Below are positions 43,185 to 51,690 of a stretch of DNA of 64,000 bases, piece after piece. Made by a program: the position numbers and the translations under genes. Origin of the DNA: JAYPHU01 sp038127535 (GTDB lineage: Bacteria; Pseudomonadota; Alphaproteobacteria; Rhodospirillales; UBA2165); NCBI GenBank assembly GCA_038127535.1, contig JAYPHU010000009.1, positions 42,669 to 106,668 on the forward strand. Direction: 5' to 3'. Every line of letters starts with the position of its first letter. Within the stretch, counting starts at the first letter, position 1. Below the pieces are notes generated by a model. That model searched no databases. It was not told where the DNA came from and was given only the letters and a program-made list of their open reading frames with translations.

Positions 43185-43954
43185 ATGAAACTATGGGCTA
43201 TCGCGATTTGGAATAGCATTCCCCCGAAATGGTGGGTCGTGCTCGCCCCCTTTGGCGCCATCATCGTGGCCTTCGTGTTTTGGTTTTTCTTCGGCGGGCT
43301 GTTTATCGAGCCGGAAGACCCTAGGATTAAACGCTATATCGCGGAATATTAGAAAGTCCTGCCCAAGGCCGTTGACGGAGATAAACGCTCTCAGTACCGG
43401 GTCGCGGTGATGCTCCGCGATGGCCTGATGGGCCAAAAGGAACCGGGCGCGGCGTTAACCTGGATGGAACGCGCGGCCAGGGACGGCTAGCCGCCGGCTG
43501 AATTGGGATTAGGCAGGATGCATGCCGGGGGCATTGGCGTTCGTCAGGATCATTCCGCCGCCGCAAAATGGTATGGCGCGGCGGCAGGCTTCGGCAAACA
43601 CCGGGAAGCACAGTACGAGTTCGGCAATCTCTATTTCTACGGCCGGGGATCGGCCAGGACTATTCCGAGGCTATCACTTGGTTCCGCCGCGCCGCCCTTC
43701 GCGGACATGCTGGCGCTCAGATATTCACGGGGTCCATGTATGAAAAAGGCTGGGGAACGGAACAGGACTTGGCGGAGCCATGCGCCTGGTAACGCTTGGC
43801 CGCCACTCAGCCGCGTAAGGCTCGGCGCTACCGCAAGGACATTGATGTTAACGCCATTCTTGAGGAACTGAAACCGCGAATGACCCGCCTTGATTTGAGA
43901 AATGGCGACCGCCGGTTACGGGCACTGAAATCAACAATTGGCGCGGCAAAGTAG
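43185..43954 (+). pseudogene. Sel1-repeat membrane protein pseudogene
   Basis: The frame begins with a membrane segment (WWVVLAPFGAIIVAFVFWFF) and Sel1-like TPR repeats (VAVMLRDGLMGQKEPGAAL; GLGRMHAGGIGVRQDHSAAA; QYEFGNLYFYGRG). It is broken by TAG at 43350-43352 and 43488-43490, a frameshift near 43650, and TAA near 43791, after which Sel1 homology and a C-terminal basic tail continue to TAG 43952-43954. Four lesions leave no functional product. It might once have linked envelope stress to the neighbouring lipoprotein gene, but that is speculation. Confidence 0.88.
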
Positions 43955-43958
43955 CCCT

Positions 43959-44633
43959 CTAGTCGAACTGAAATCCCGTCAATAAATACGCTTCCAATTT
44001 GCTGACCACGCCCGGTGACGGCTTCCGCCCGCCGTCTGAAACTTCCTGCGCCGGCCGTTTCCGGACCACCATTTCGATGCCGCATTCGCCGACGGGGGTC
44101 AGGGTCTGATCAAAGCGCGGAAGGCTGTACCTGAAAGACTCGTCGAGCTTTTGGATTTTCATGATCTCCGCCGCGTTGCCCAGATCCGACGCCAGCTCCA
44201 ACAGATTGAAGGAGCGGGGGCTCCATGACTTGGTCTTATGGATCGTGAACGTCGATTTGTGATCCCCGTTAAAGGTACTCGGGAACTCACCTTGTTCATA
44301 CAGGTCCTCGTCGGGCACAGTAATGATCAGATGTCCGCCCGGTTTTACAGCGCGAAACCAATTGGCGAGACCCTCTTTCGGATCATCAAGGTGTTCCAGG
44401 CAATGACTGGAATGGACGAAATCAAAACTCTCGTCGGAAACGGACTCTAGCTTTTGGGCGTCGCCGTCGTCCTTGTCGAAGACCTCCACTCCCGTCATCC
44501 TGGGGAAAAATTCGCGGTACAAGGAAAGCGGATCAGGTGCGCCGCCGATATCCAGGCCCTGGCCGACAAAGTAGCGGTTAATGAAGTTGGGCTCCCGGGT
44601 GCGTCGCGAAATCGATTTGCTGCATTCCTTCAT
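43959..44633 (-). CDS. Class I SAM-dependent methyltransferase
   Basis: A 224-residue methyltransferase. Motif I is GLDIGGAPDPLS near residue 30, followed by EVFDKDDGDAQ, the post-motif FDFVHSSHCLEHLDDP and GGHLIITVPDEDLYEQG. The substrate is unknown; the overall type is seen in proteins modifying sugars or small molecules. The N-terminal 20 residues are basic. It has no operon partner of obvious related function. Confidence 0.85.
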   Translation of the reverse strand: MKECSKSISRRTREPNFINRYFVGQGLDIGGAPDPLSLYREFFPRMTGVEVFDKDDGDAQKLESVSDESFDFVHSSHCLEHLDDPKEGLANWFRAVKPGGHLIITVPDEDLYEQGEFPSTFNGDHKSTFTIHKTKSWSPRSFNLLELASDLGNAAEIMKIQKLDESFRYSLPRFDQTLTPVGECGIEMVVRKRPAQEVSDGGRKPSPGVVSKLEAYLLTGFQFD

Positions 44634-44665
44634 AGTGGCCTCATATCTTCACGGTCTTTGACGGC

Positions 44666-45406
44666 TTAGGTGGCGATCTCCGCGTCGCTTCCTTCGATGA
44701 CGACACTCTCCCCATTGATCTGACAATCGGGCAAACACAAGCGGGTAATTTGATCGGCCACAAACTCCGGCGTGCGCAGGGTCAGCGGGTCTTCGCCCGG
44801 AAACGCCTGTTTGCGCATGCCGGTCCTGGTGCCGCCGGGATTAAATAGGTTCACCCGCATCGGGGTTTCCTTGATCTCGTCCGCATAGGTTTTCACCATC
44901 ATCTCCAGCGCCGCCTTGCTGACGGCGTAGACACTCCAGTAGGCGCGGGCGACTTGTCCGGCGGTGGATGTGACATAGACCGACCGGCCGGCGTCCGACT
45001 GCCGCAAAATCGGGTCCATGCTGCGGATCAGGCGAAAATTGACACTGGTATTCACGGCCATGGTTTGGTCCCAGACGCCCGGGTCCAGTTGATGCATGGG
45101 GCCGATGGTGCCCAGCATGCCGGCGGCCCCGACCACGATATCCAGTTTCTTGTAGCGTTCGAACAGGGCCGCGCCCAAATTGTCGATGCCGGCAAAATCG
45201 GTGAGGTCCAAGGGCGTCAGCGTGGCGGTACCGCCCAGCGCCTTAATCTCGTCGTCCAGTTCTTCCAGCGCGCCCGTGGTTCTGCCGACTGCGACCACAT
45301 GCGCCCCGAGTGACGCGAGTTTTTTGGCCACAGCCGCGCCGATCCCGCGCGACGCTCCTGTGACGAGAGCAATGCGCCCGTCCAAAATCTTGTTGGCATC
45401 GGTCAT
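44666..45406 (-). CDS. SDR-family oxidoreductase downstream of purF
   Basis: A 246-residue short-chain dehydrogenase/reductase with NAD(P)-binding ALVTGASRGIGAAVA, the conserved VVGAAG strand and catalytic YAVSKAALE (Tyr-x-x-x-Lys). It overlaps the purF stop by four bases, an arrangement frequently seen in alphaproteobacteria, where this SDR follows purF. The substrate is unknown. Confidence 0.9.
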   Translation of the reverse strand: MTDANKILDGRIALVTGASRGIGAAVAKKLASLGAHVVAVGRTTGALEELDDEIKALGGTATLTPLDLTDFAGIDNLGAALFERYKKLDIVVGAAGMLGTIGPMHQLDPGVWDQTMAVNTSVNFRLIRSMDPILRQSDAGRSVYVTSTAGQVARAYWSVYAVSKAALEMMVKTYADEIKETPMRVNLFNPGGTRTGMRKQAFPGEDPLTLRTPEFVADQITRLCLPDCQINGESVVIEGSDAEIAT

Positions 45407-46857
45407 CTTTGTTCGGTCAGAAGAGACAATTGGGCGGGCATCGGACCGCCGTTCCTATCCGTCAGGTGAATGGGATATTCGCCTGAGAAACAGGCATCAC
45501 AATATTGCGGCGCTTCGGCGATCCGCGCCTCTTCACCGACGGCGCGATAGAGCCCATCCATGCTGATAAAGGCCAGCGAATCCGCGCCGATATGTCTCGC
45601 TATTTCTTCGGTATTCATACGCGAGGCGAGCAATTGTTCCTGCTCCGGCGTATCAATGCCGTAGTAGCAGGAGTTGATGGTCGGCGGACTGGAAATTCGC
45701 ATATGGACTTCCTTGGCGCCGGCGCCGCGGACCATATCCACGATTTTCTCCGACGTTGTCCCGCGGACAATGGAATCATCCACCAACACCACCTTCTTGC
45801 CTTCCAGATATCCACGGTTGGCATTGTGCTTCAGGCGAACCCCCAGATGGCGGATCTGCGCCGAGGGCTCGATAAAGGTCCGGCCCACATAGTGATTGCG
45901 GATTATGCCCAACTCGAATCCCACCTGCGCTTGTTCGGCATAGCCGATAGCCGCCGGCACCCCGGAATCGGGCACCGGCACGACAATATCGCTGTCCACA
46001 TGGCTTTCCCGCGCCAGCTCCGCGCCGATCCGCTTGCGGACGTCATAGACATTCATGCCCTCAACGGTGCTGTCCGGCCGGGCAAAGTAAATATATTCAA
46101 AGATGCAGAAGCGTTTTTCCTGCTTGGTGAAGGGCTTAATGCTGCGCATGCCCTCGTCGTTGATGACGACGATTTCACCTGGATCAATGTCCCGCACAAA
46201 ACTGGCGCCGATAATATCCAGGGCACAGGTTTCCGAGCAAAGGATATGGGCGTCATCCAGCTTGCCCAGGATCAGCGGCCGGACGCCCATCGGGTCGCGA
46301 ACACCGATCAGCGAGTCCTTGGTCATGGCGACCACCGAATATGCGCCCTCCACCTGACGCAGCGCATCAATCACGCGATCGACCACCGTCGAATAGAGGC
46401 TGACCGCGATCAGGTGAATCATGATCTCCGTATCCATGGTGGACTGGAAGATGCAGCCGCGCTCGACCAGTTGCCGGCGAAGCGCGAAGGCGTTGGTCAG
46501 GTTCCCATTGTGGGCGATGGCGAGGCCGCCGAAGCCAAACTCGGCGAAAATCGGTTGCACGTTGCGTAGCACCGTCTCGCCCGCGGTTGAGTACCGGTTG
46601 TGGCCAATCGCCGTGCGGCCGGGCAGACCGGCGATGACGCCTTCGGAACTGAAATTGTCGCCGACAAGCCCTAAGGACCGGTGGGTGTGAAATTGCTCAC
46701 CGCCGAAACTGACAATGCCGGCGGCTTCCTGTCCCCGGTGCTGCAGAGAGTGCAGGCCAAGCGCCGTATGCGCCGACGCGTCTTTGTGCCCGTGGATTCC
46801 GAACACGCCGCACTCTTCATGAAATTTATCGTCTTCGAATGGATGTGTGGTGATCAT
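45403..46857 (-). CDS. purF: Amidophosphoribosyltransferase
   Basis: First committed enzyme of purine synthesis, transferring glutamine amide nitrogen to PRPP. The 484-residue protein has a 15-residue propeptide before the nucleophile Cys16 in EECGVFGIHGH, the glutaminase domain (GHNRYSTAGE), and the PRPP-binding motif VVLVDDSIVRGTTS. The cysteine ligand pattern suggests the Bacillus-type enzyme with an iron-sulfur cluster is possible (cysteines at CYYGIDT and DACFSG). Partners are cvpA upstream and an SDR downstream. Confidence 0.97.
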   Translation of the reverse strand: MITTHPFEDDKFHEECGVFGIHGHKDASAHTALGLHSLQHRGQEAAGIVSFGGEQFHTHRSLGLVGDNFSSEGVIAGLPGRTAIGHNRYSTAGETVLRNVQPIFAEFGFGGLAIAHNGNLTNAFALRRQLVERGCIFQSTMDTEIMIHLIAVSLYSTVVDRVIDALRQVEGAYSVVAMTKDSLIGVRDPMGVRPLILGKLDDAHILCSETCALDIIGASFVRDIDPGEIVVINDEGMRSIKPFTKQEKRFCIFEYIYFARPDSTVEGMNVYDVRKRIGAELARESHVDSDIVVPVPDSGVPAAIGYAEQAQVGFELGIIRNHYVGRTFIEPSAQIRHLGVRLKHNANRGYLEGKKVVLVDDSIVRGTTSEKIVDMVRGAGAKEVHMRISSPPTINSCYYGIDTPEQEQLLASRMNTEEIARHIGADSLAFISMDGLYRAVGEEARIAEAPQYCDACFSGEYPIHLTDRNGGPMPAQLSLLTEQR

Positions 46858-46872
46858 GGAGCGCTGGCTTGT

Positions 46873-47559
46873 CTATTTCTTCTGGTTCAACCGTTCGATG
46901 GCGTTATTGAGGCTTCCGCGTTCTTTATTATCATATCCTGGCCGCTGTTCATCCTTTGATTCTTCGATCTCCGGCTTCACCAGCTTTTCGAACACGGATT
47001 TTCCAACCGAGTCAGTGGTTTGTTTGGCTTTGTTGGTCACGTCATCGGCAGCTTTCTTGGTCATGACCTTGAAACTGGCGGGCAGCAAATTGTTCAGAAA
47101 CCTAGCGCCCAGGCGAATCATCGGCTTTGACTTGGCTTCCTTGATTATCGCGGGCTGGTCTTTTTCTTCCCAGATATTCTCCACCACCAGGTAGGAGCCG
47201 GTGATGATCAGGACGGAGGTGATCAGTCCTGCCAGCATGCCAAGCGACCGGTCGAGCGCATTCAGGCGGCTCTTACGGACCCAGCCGCCGATAATAGAGC
47301 TCGCCAGGAACAGCACCACCAAGGTGACCAGAAAGATCGCCACACCGGCAGCGAGATCGGCAAAAAACTGATCTTTGATGTACTGGCGAGCATACGGTTG
47401 CGCCATCGGCAGGCCGATCAGCGTAATGACCCCGGCGCCGACCCAGGAAATGACAAAAAGTCCGCCCCGGACAAACCCCAGCGCAAGGCCCATCAATCCG
47501 CCGAACAGGATGACGACGAGAACGCCGATATCGATAATATTGAGGGGCAGATTTTCCAC
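46873..47559 (-). CDS. cvpA: CvpA family membrane protein
   Basis: A 228-residue inner-membrane protein with four hydrophobic segments in the first 130 residues (IIDIGVLVVILFGGLMGLAL, GLFVISWVGAGVITLIGLP, AAGVAIFLVTLVVLFLAS, then a fourth) and a basic/charged C-terminus (SKDEQRPGYDNKERGSLNN). It belongs to the CvpA/colicin-V-production family, whose members help envelope homeostasis. Position directly before purF is the classical cvpA-purF order. Confidence 0.92.
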   Translation of the reverse strand: MENLPLNIIDIGVLVVILFGGLMGLALGFVRGGLFVISWVGAGVITLIGLPMAQPYARQYIKDQFFADLAAGVAIFLVTLVVLFLASSIIGGWVRKSRLNALDRSLGMLAGLITSVLIITGSYLVVENIWEEKDQPAIIKEAKSKPMIRLGARFLNNLLPASFKVMTKKAADDVTNKAKQTTDSVGKSVFEKLVKPEIEESKDEQRPGYDNKERGSLNNAIERLNQKK

Positions 47560-47598
47560 GCGTTGTTTGCCTTCGAAATTTGTTGCCGCTGGCCGGAA

Positions 47599-49014
47599 CT
47601 AGCCGCCGGCCACGACGGACGGCGGGGCGGCTTTTACCGGGCGAAGCAGCCCCACAAGTTCGTTCAGATGTTCGATCTCTTTCACCGTGATGCCGTCGGC
47701 CTTTGGCGCTGATCGGCCACCCTTTCGTTTGGTTTTGGGCATAATGGCCTGGGAGAATCCGAGCTTTGACGCTTCCTTCAGGCGGGCATCGCTCTGACTG
47801 ACCGGTCGCACCTCGCCGGAGAGGCCTACCTCGCCGAAGACGATAGTGTCCTGAGGCACCGGCGTGCCTGATATAGATGAAATCAACGCCGCCGCAACCG
47901 CTAAATCCGCCGCCGGTTCACTGATCCTGAGCCCGCCAGCCACATTCAGATAAACATCATTGGCGCCGACTGACAAATCCGAGCGCGCCTCAAGCACAGC
48001 CAGGATCATGTTGAGCCGGCCGCTGTCCCAGCCGACCACGGCGCGGCGCGGCGTGCCGAAGCTGGTCGGTGCGGTAAGCGCTTGGATTTCGACCAGCATG
48101 GGCCGGCTGCCTTCGATCCCGGCGAATACACTGGCGCCACTGAATTCCCCGTCGCGATCGCCCAGGAAGAGGGCGGAGGGGTTGGCGACCTCGGCCAGGC
48201 CGGTGTCCATCATCTCGAACACGCCGATCTCATCGGCCGGTCCGAAACGGTTTTTCACGGCGCGTAGAATGCGGAACTGATGTCCCCGTTCTCCTTCAAA
48301 ATAAAGAACCGTGTCGACCATATGTTCGAGGACCTTGGGCCCGGCGATGGCCCCTTCCTTGGTCACGTGACCGACGAGGAAAAGGGTAAAGCCCCGCCGT
48401 TTGGCCAAGCGGATCAGTTCCTGGGCTGAGGTACGCACCTGCGCCACTGTACCCGGAGCGGAATCCAGATTATCGACATAGAGGGTTTGAATGGAATCGG
48501 CGACCACCACATGGGGCGGCTGAGCTTCGTCCAATGTGGCGACAATATCCCGCACGCTCGTGGCTGAGGCGAGCTCCACCGGTGCGTCGGCGAGGCCTAA
48601 GCGTTCGGCCCGCATCCGTACTTGATCCACGGCCTCCTCGCCGGAAATGTAGACCGCCCGCAAGTTATCTCTCGACTTGGCGAGGGAGGCGGTAGCTTGG
48701 AGCAAAAGCGTGGATTTGCCGATCCCGGGATCGCCGCCTACCAGCATGGCGGACCCCGGCACCAACCCGCCGCCGCAGACCCGGTTAAATTCAGCGATGC
48801 CGGTTTGAAACCGGGGCGGACGATTTTCTTCACCGGTCAAACCGACGAACTGGATTTTCTTACCCTTGCCGCCGGACAGGCCTTTTGGTGCGCTCTCGGC
48901 GGATTGCTCCTCCACCAGCGTGTTCCAAGCGCCGCACCCGTCGCATTGACCCGCCCATTTGGAATGACTGGCCCCGCAGTCCTGACATACAAAGACTGAT
49001 TTCGCCCGCACCAT
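47599..49014 (-). CDS. radA: DNA repair protein RadA
   Basis: Recombination-associated branch-migration ATPase. The 471-residue protein begins with a C4 zinc finger (CQDCGASHSKWAGQCDGCG, one run of 19), has Walker A GDPGIGKSTLLLQ, the RadA-specific KNRFGPADEIGVFEM and a Lon-like C-terminal domain (GGLRISEPAADLAVAAAL). The start ATG at 49014 overlaps the mlaF stop by one base. Motif order and length are normal. Confidence 0.97.
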   Translation of the reverse strand: MVRAKSVFVCQDCGASHSKWAGQCDGCGAWNTLVEEQSAESAPKGLSGGKGKKIQFVGLTGEENRPPRFQTGIAEFNRVCGGGLVPGSAMLVGGDPGIGKSTLLLQATASLAKSRDNLRAVYISGEEAVDQVRMRAERLGLADAPVELASATSVRDIVATLDEAQPPHVVVADSIQTLYVDNLDSAPGTVAQVRTSAQELIRLAKRRGFTLFLVGHVTKEGAIAGPKVLEHMVDTVLYFEGERGHQFRILRAVKNRFGPADEIGVFEMMDTGLAEVANPSALFLGDRDGEFSGASVFAGIEGSRPMLVEIQALTAPTSFGTPRRAVVGWDSGRLNMILAVLEARSDLSVGANDVYLNVAGGLRISEPAADLAVAAALISSISGTPVPQDTIVFGEVGLSGEVRPVSQSDARLKEASKLGFSQAIMPKTKRKGGRSAPKADGITVKEIEHLNELVGLLRPVKAAPPSVVAGG

Positions 49015-49790
49015 CAGCTTCGGACCGCCATTTGTATCGGGCCGTCCGTGCGCCCTTCGATAAACTGGCTGACATATTCGTTGCCGCTGGTTTCGATCTC
49101 GTCGGTCGGGCCGATCCAGATAATCCGGCCCTGGAAGATCATGGCGATCCGATCAGCTATCTTTCTGGCACTCTGCATGTCATGGGTGATGGTCAGGGTG
49201 GTGGCGCCGGTTTCCTGCACACAGTGAACGATGAGGTCATTGATGATATCGCCCATGATCGGGTCCAGCCCGGTGGTCGGCTCGTCGAAAAAAATGATTT
49301 CAGGCTGGCTGGCGATGGCGCGGGCAAGGCCGACCCGTTTCCGCATACCGCTCGACAGTTCCGCCGGATAGCGGTCAGCGATTTCCGGGCCCAGTCCCAC
49401 CAGCGCCATTTTGGTAATCGCTACGTCGCGGGCGTCCCGGCGGCTGACCGCGCCCGTGGACATCAGTCCGAAGGTCACATTTTCCCAGATCCTTTGGCTG
49501 TCGAACAGGGCGGCGTATTGGAACAGCATGCCCATCTTGTCGTTAATCCGGTCCCGCTCGCTGGTGCTGATACCGACGATCTCTTCGCCACTGATTTTGA
49601 TCGAGCCTTCTTCAGGGGTCAGAAGGCCGAGAATACATTTCAGCATCACTGACTTGCCCACGCCGGAGCCGCCGATGACCACGACCGATTCGCCTACTTC
49701 GATATCCAGATTAAAATTGTCGAGAATGACTTTCTCGCCGAAACGCTTGCTGACACCCTGCATGCTGATTTTCGCGACCATCTCAGCCAC
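49014..49790 (-). CDS. mlaF: ABC transporter ATPase MlaF (phospholipid trafficking)
   Basis: ATPase of the Mla system maintaining outer-membrane lipid asymmetry. The 258-residue protein has Walker A GGSGVGKSVM near residue 40, signature LSSGMRKRVGLARAIAS, Walker B IIFFDEPTTGLDPI and the C-terminal extension seen in MlaF/Mkl proteins. The start ATG overlaps mlaE by eight bases. A shorter start at the next ATG is possible. A substrate-binding MlaD-type subunit is not present in the window. Confidence 0.93.
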   Translation of the reverse strand: MAEMVAKISMQGVSKRFGEKVILDNFNLDIEVGESVVVIGGSGVGKSVMLKCILGLLTPEEGSIKISGEEIVGISTSERDRINDKMGMLFQYAALFDSQRIWENVTFGLMSTGAVSRRDARDVAITKMALVGLGPEIADRYPAELSSGMRKRVGLARAIASQPEIIFFDEPTTGLDPIMGDIINDLIVHCVQETGATTLTITHDMQSARKIADRIAMIFQGRIIWIGPTDEIETSGNEYVSQFIEGRTDGPIQMAVRS

Positions 49791-50562
49791 CAGCCGCGAA
49801 GAAGATACCTGTCAGGATGTAGTCGAAGCAGAGGATCAGGATGGAGGATGACACCACGGCGTTGGTCGTCGCTTGGCCGACGCCTTGGGCGCCGCCCTTT
49901 GAATAGTAGCCGTGATAGCAGCCCATGAGTGCGATGATGAAACCGAAGATGGCGGCCTTCACCAGACCGGAGACCACGTCGAGGGTCTCCATGAATTCGT
50001 GGGTCGACTGCAAATAATTGGCGGCGTTGAAGCCCAACTTATAAACGGCGACCAGATAGCCGCCCATCACGCCGATAATGTCGGCGACAACCACCAATAG
50101 AGGCAGCATGGTCAGACCGGCGATTAGCCGGGGGACGACCAGATATTTGAACGGATTGGTAGAGAGGGTCGTCAGGGCGTCCACCTGTTCAGTCACCCGC
50201 ATGGTGCCGATCTCGGCGGCTATGGAGGCGCCGATGCGGCCCGAAACCATCAAGCCCGCCAAGACCGGGCCCAATTCCCGGGTGATGGACAAGACCACCA
50301 CGTTGGCGACGGCGCCTTCCGCATTAAAACGGGAGAAGCCGGTGAAACTTTGGAGGGCCAGTACCATGCCGGCGAAGACGGCGGTCAGGCCGACGACGGG
50401 CAGCGAGTAGTAGCCGATCTCGATCATCTGGCGGCCGATGATCCGCGGATAGAACGGCGGACGGATGGCGTGGGAAAGCGCCGTGCCGGTAAAGATCGTG
50501 ATCCGGCCGATGGTCGCCAGGAAGTCGAAGGTTACCGCGCCTATATGTTGGAGAAAGATCAC
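49783..50562 (-). CDS. mlaE: ABC transporter permease MlaE
   Basis: Permease of the Mla phospholipid transporter. The 259-residue protein has the MlaE family pattern: ITRELGPVLAGLMVSGRIGASIAAEIGTM with the helix kink, PRLIAGLTMLPLLVVVADIIG, and a C-terminal SSILILCFDYILTGIFF. It runs with mlaF (overlap eight bases) and follows alr closely. Five to six membrane segments are visible. Confidence 0.93.
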   Translation of the reverse strand: MIFLQHIGAVTFDFLATIGRITIFTGTALSHAIRPPFYPRIIGRQMIEIGYYSLPVVGLTAVFAGMVLALQSFTGFSRFNAEGAVANVVVLSITRELGPVLAGLMVSGRIGASIAAEIGTMRVTEQVDALTTLSTNPFKYLVVPRLIAGLTMLPLLVVVADIIGVMGGYLVAVYKLGFNAANYLQSTHEFMETLDVVSGLVKAAIFGFIIALMGCYHGYYSKGGAQGVGQATTNAVVSSSILILCFDYILTGIFFAAGG

Positions 50563-50566
50563 CGTT

Positions 50567-51682
50567 CTAACCGCCGATATAGGTCCGGTAAAAACGCGCG
50601 CCCAGGCCGGTCAGAAATTCGTAGCTGATCGTGTCCGCATCATGGGCGACATCGTCCGTGGATTGTTGAGGGCCGATAAAATCAACAAGGGCGCCGGGTG
50701 CCGTCAAATAGTCGGGAGCAGAGGAGACGTCCAGGGTCGTCAGATCCATTGAAACACGTCCCACTACCGGCACCTCATATGACTCGATCCAGGCTTTTCC
50801 GGTATTGCCGAGGGAGCGAATATAACCATCCGCATATCCCAGGGCGACGGTCGCAATCCGTGCTGGTCCGGACGCCTGATGCGTCGCACCATAGCCAACG
50901 GTCTGTGGGGTGTCAACGGAACGCACCTGGAGGATTTTCCCTTGTAAACGAATGACTTGCGCCATCGGATTGGGGGAGCCGGGCGTCGGATTTCCACCAA
51001 ATAAGGCGATGCCCGGACGGGTTAAGTCGAAGTGATACTCCGGTCCCAAAAACACCCCGGCGGAGGCCGACAAGCTGGCCTTTTTGCCATCGAAATGGGT
51101 CAGGGCGTCGGTAAATGCAGCTAGTTGCTGTTCGTTCAGCGGGTGGTCGGTATTCTCGCTGCAGGCGAGGTGGCTGAGGATAGTGTTGATCTCGATCTTC
51201 GGCCCGCTATCCCGCGACTCCCGAAAGGCCTGCAGTTCTTCCTCGTTGAGACCCAGCCGCGCCATGCCGGTATCTATATGAATATCTGCCGGTAGCTTCC
51301 GGCCAAGTGTCTCCTGGTGCTCCAACCACAGATTGATCTGATACAGGCTGTTGAGCACTGGGATCGCGTTGATCTCGGCGAGGGGCTCGGACCAGCCCGG
51401 CAACAGCCCGTCGAATACATGGATGCCCGCTTTCGGTAAAACGGCGCGAAGGGCGATGGCTTCATCGACCGTGGCGACGAAAAAGGTCGTGCAGCCCGCC
51501 TGGGCGAGGGCAGGGGCTACGTGATCAAGGCCCAATCCATAGGCATTGGCCTTGACCACGGCGCCGGTTTCACTTTCGGGGGACTGTTCCCGTAGGGTGT
51601 GGTAATTTCGGACGACGGCGTCCAGATCAATGGTCAGACGTGCGCCGTGAATATCACCGCGTGTGGACGCCGACGACTCCAT
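50567..51682 (-). CDS. alr: Alanine racemase
   Basis: PLP enzyme making D-alanine for peptidoglycan. The 371-residue protein has the PLP lysine in VVKANAYGLGLDHVA near residue 44 and the second catalytic base region YGATHQASGPARIAT and RVSMDLTTLDVS. The order dnaB-alr-mlaE-mlaF-radA is regular in Rhodospirillales-type genomes. The stop lies four bases before mlaE. Confidence 0.95.
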   Translation of the reverse strand: MESSASTRGDIHGARLTIDLDAVVRNYHTLREQSPESETGAVVKANAYGLGLDHVAPALAQAGCTTFFVATVDEAIALRAVLPKAGIHVFDGLLPGWSEPLAEINAIPVLNSLYQINLWLEHQETLGRKLPADIHIDTGMARLGLNEEELQAFRESRDSGPKIEINTILSHLACSENTDHPLNEQQLAAFTDALTHFDGKKASLSASAGVFLGPEYHFDLTRPGIALFGGNPTPGSPNPMAQVIRLQGKILQVRSVDTPQTVGYGATHQASGPARIATVALGYADGYIRSLGNTGKAWIESYEVPVVGRVSMDLTTLDVSSAPDYLTAPGALVDFIGPQQSTDDVAHDADTISYEFLTGLGARFYRTYIGG

Positions 51683-51690
51683 GACACGCG

